This document shows positions 5,830 to 6,281 of a stretch of 6,281 nt of DNA, one piece after another. Both the position numbers and the translations under genes were made by a program. The stretch is from an uncultured Gemmataceae bacterium (GTDB lineage Bacteria > Planctomycetota > Planctomycetia > Gemmatales > Gemmataceae). Position 1 is the first letter of the stretch. The number at the start of each line of letters is the position of its first letter. The notes below the pieces were generated by a model. That model was not told the DNA's origin. It was given only the letters and a program-made list of their open reading frames with translations, and ran no database searches. The DNA lies in the NCBI GenBank assembly GCA_937922175.1, contig CAKZUU010000092.1, positions 1 to 6,281 on the forward strand, given 5' to 3'.

Positions 5830-6281
5830 TCAGATTTCAAACCCCGGGCGATAGCTCTTCTTGATATAGGCGTTCGCCTCGGGGACATTTGTGCAAACGC
5901 ATTTCTCCGCGTCGAATTCGATCAATTTGCCAACGCGAATGGCGACGTTACCCAGCAGCACCGCTTCGGTGAGCATTCCTGCGTAATCGAAATTCGACAG
6001 AGCGATTTCGGGTTTGTTCTCGCGAATCGCGCGGACCCACTCTTCCTTCATGCCAGGATCTCCGCGGCCATTTCGTGGCAGCGACTCGGGGACTTTCTGA
6101 GCGGCTCCTTCCAGTCCGTCGCCGACGAGTCGGTAGGCCGCCCCATAATCGTTCGGGGAGAACAAAATCCCTCTTTCCCCCACGAGGATGGAGCCGCTGT
6201 CGGCCAGTTTTTCGTTTCCCTTGAGGAGTTTTGCCAGAAGCGATTCGGGCGGGAGCATCTTTTTGCCGTCTTTTTTGCCTT
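5830..6281 (-). CDS. Gfo/Idh/MocA-family oxidoreductase, C-terminal part (runs off right edge)
   Basis: About 150 residues are present, ending in KSYRPGFEI. They match the C-terminal region of planctomycete Gfo/Idh/MocA proteins, NAD(P)-dependent oxidoreductases that usually act on sugars, inositols or related compounds. Recognisable pieces in order are SGSILVGERGILFSPNDYG, where the glycine-rich strand and Y-S/F-S-P-x-D-Y-G are typical; VPESLPR; KEEWVRAIRENKPEIALSNF; DYAGMLTEAVLLGNVAIRVG; and the closing IEFDAEKCVCTN...PEANAYIKKSYRPGFEI. The NAD-binding Rossmann fold and the catalytic lysine motif lie outside the window. The frame stays open to the edge through a lysine-rich GKKDGKKM; the ATG at 6258 is internal, since that preceding stretch fits the family, where a Lys-rich segment such as this often precedes the C-terminal domain. 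Many such proteins carry a Tat signal, which cannot be checked here. A terminator-like hairpin follows the gene. The exact substrate is unknown. Confidence 0.9.
   Translation of the reverse strand, partial: GKKDGKKMLPPESLLAKLLKGNEKLADSGSILVGERGILFSPNDYGAAYRLVGDGLEGAAQKVPESLPRNGRGDPGMKEEWVRAIRENKPEIALSNFDYAGMLTEAVLLGNVAIRVGKLIEFDAEKCVCTNVPEANAYIKKSYRPGFEI

Noticed and set aside
4953..5864. Plus-strand open frame of 303 codons
   Set aside because: It is antisense to the HD-GYP-like gene and its leader and resembles no protein family; the opposite strand has a clear conserved domain.
5610..5888. N-terminal extension of the HD-GYP-like protein by 93 codons
   Set aside because: The added residues look random, run across several strong inverted repeats and overlap the end of the oxidoreductase gene; ATG 5609 has a good ribosome site.

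Overview
The window looks like a chromosomal stretch from a GC-rich member of the Planctomycetota. The reasons are the C-terminal half of a planctomycete-style Gfo/Idh/MocA oxidoreductase at the right edge, a lipoprotein at the left edge, a tiny two-helix membrane protein of a kind I associate with this phylum, and loosely packed genes with long intergenic gaps. The genus cannot be told from this sequence. I see no insertion sequence, prophage, CRISPR array, rRNA or tRNA.

Layout, left to right: (1) 1-243, minus strand, the N-terminal 81 residues of a lipoprotein that runs off the left edge. (2) 244-535, a divergent intergenic region with candidate promoters and an 8-bp inverted repeat. (3) 536-709, plus strand, a 57-residue membrane protein; it is the only plus-strand gene. 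(4) 710-771, a short convergent gap with a weak hairpin. (5) 772-3150, minus, an OPT-family oligopeptide/metal-chelate transporter of 792 residues. (6) 3249-3962, minus, a CPBP (Abi/CAAX-type) intramembrane glutamic protease; its end lies 98 bases upstream of the transporter start, so the two may be co-transcribed as protease then transporter. (7) 3963-4160, a noncoding gap with three compact hairpins. (8) 4161-5609, minus, an HD-GYP-like protein with a helical N-terminal half and a histidine-to-lysine change in the HD dyad. (9) 5610-5829, its leader and the end of the gene before it: a terminator-like hairpin followed by several strong inverted repeats, one of which can cover the Shine-Dalgarno sequence. 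(10) 5830-6281, minus, the C-terminal 150 or so residues of a Gfo/Idh/MocA oxidoreductase that runs off the right edge.

How the genes work together: only the protease-transporter pair has a spacing that suggests a shared transcript. The HD-GYP-like gene is probably a separate unit with its own regulated leader. The lipoprotein, the small membrane protein and the oxidoreductase have no visible link to the rest. I found no convincing new multi-gene system. The points most worth a second look are the altered HD dyad, the structured leader in front of that gene, and the small membrane protein with its possible leaderless promoter.
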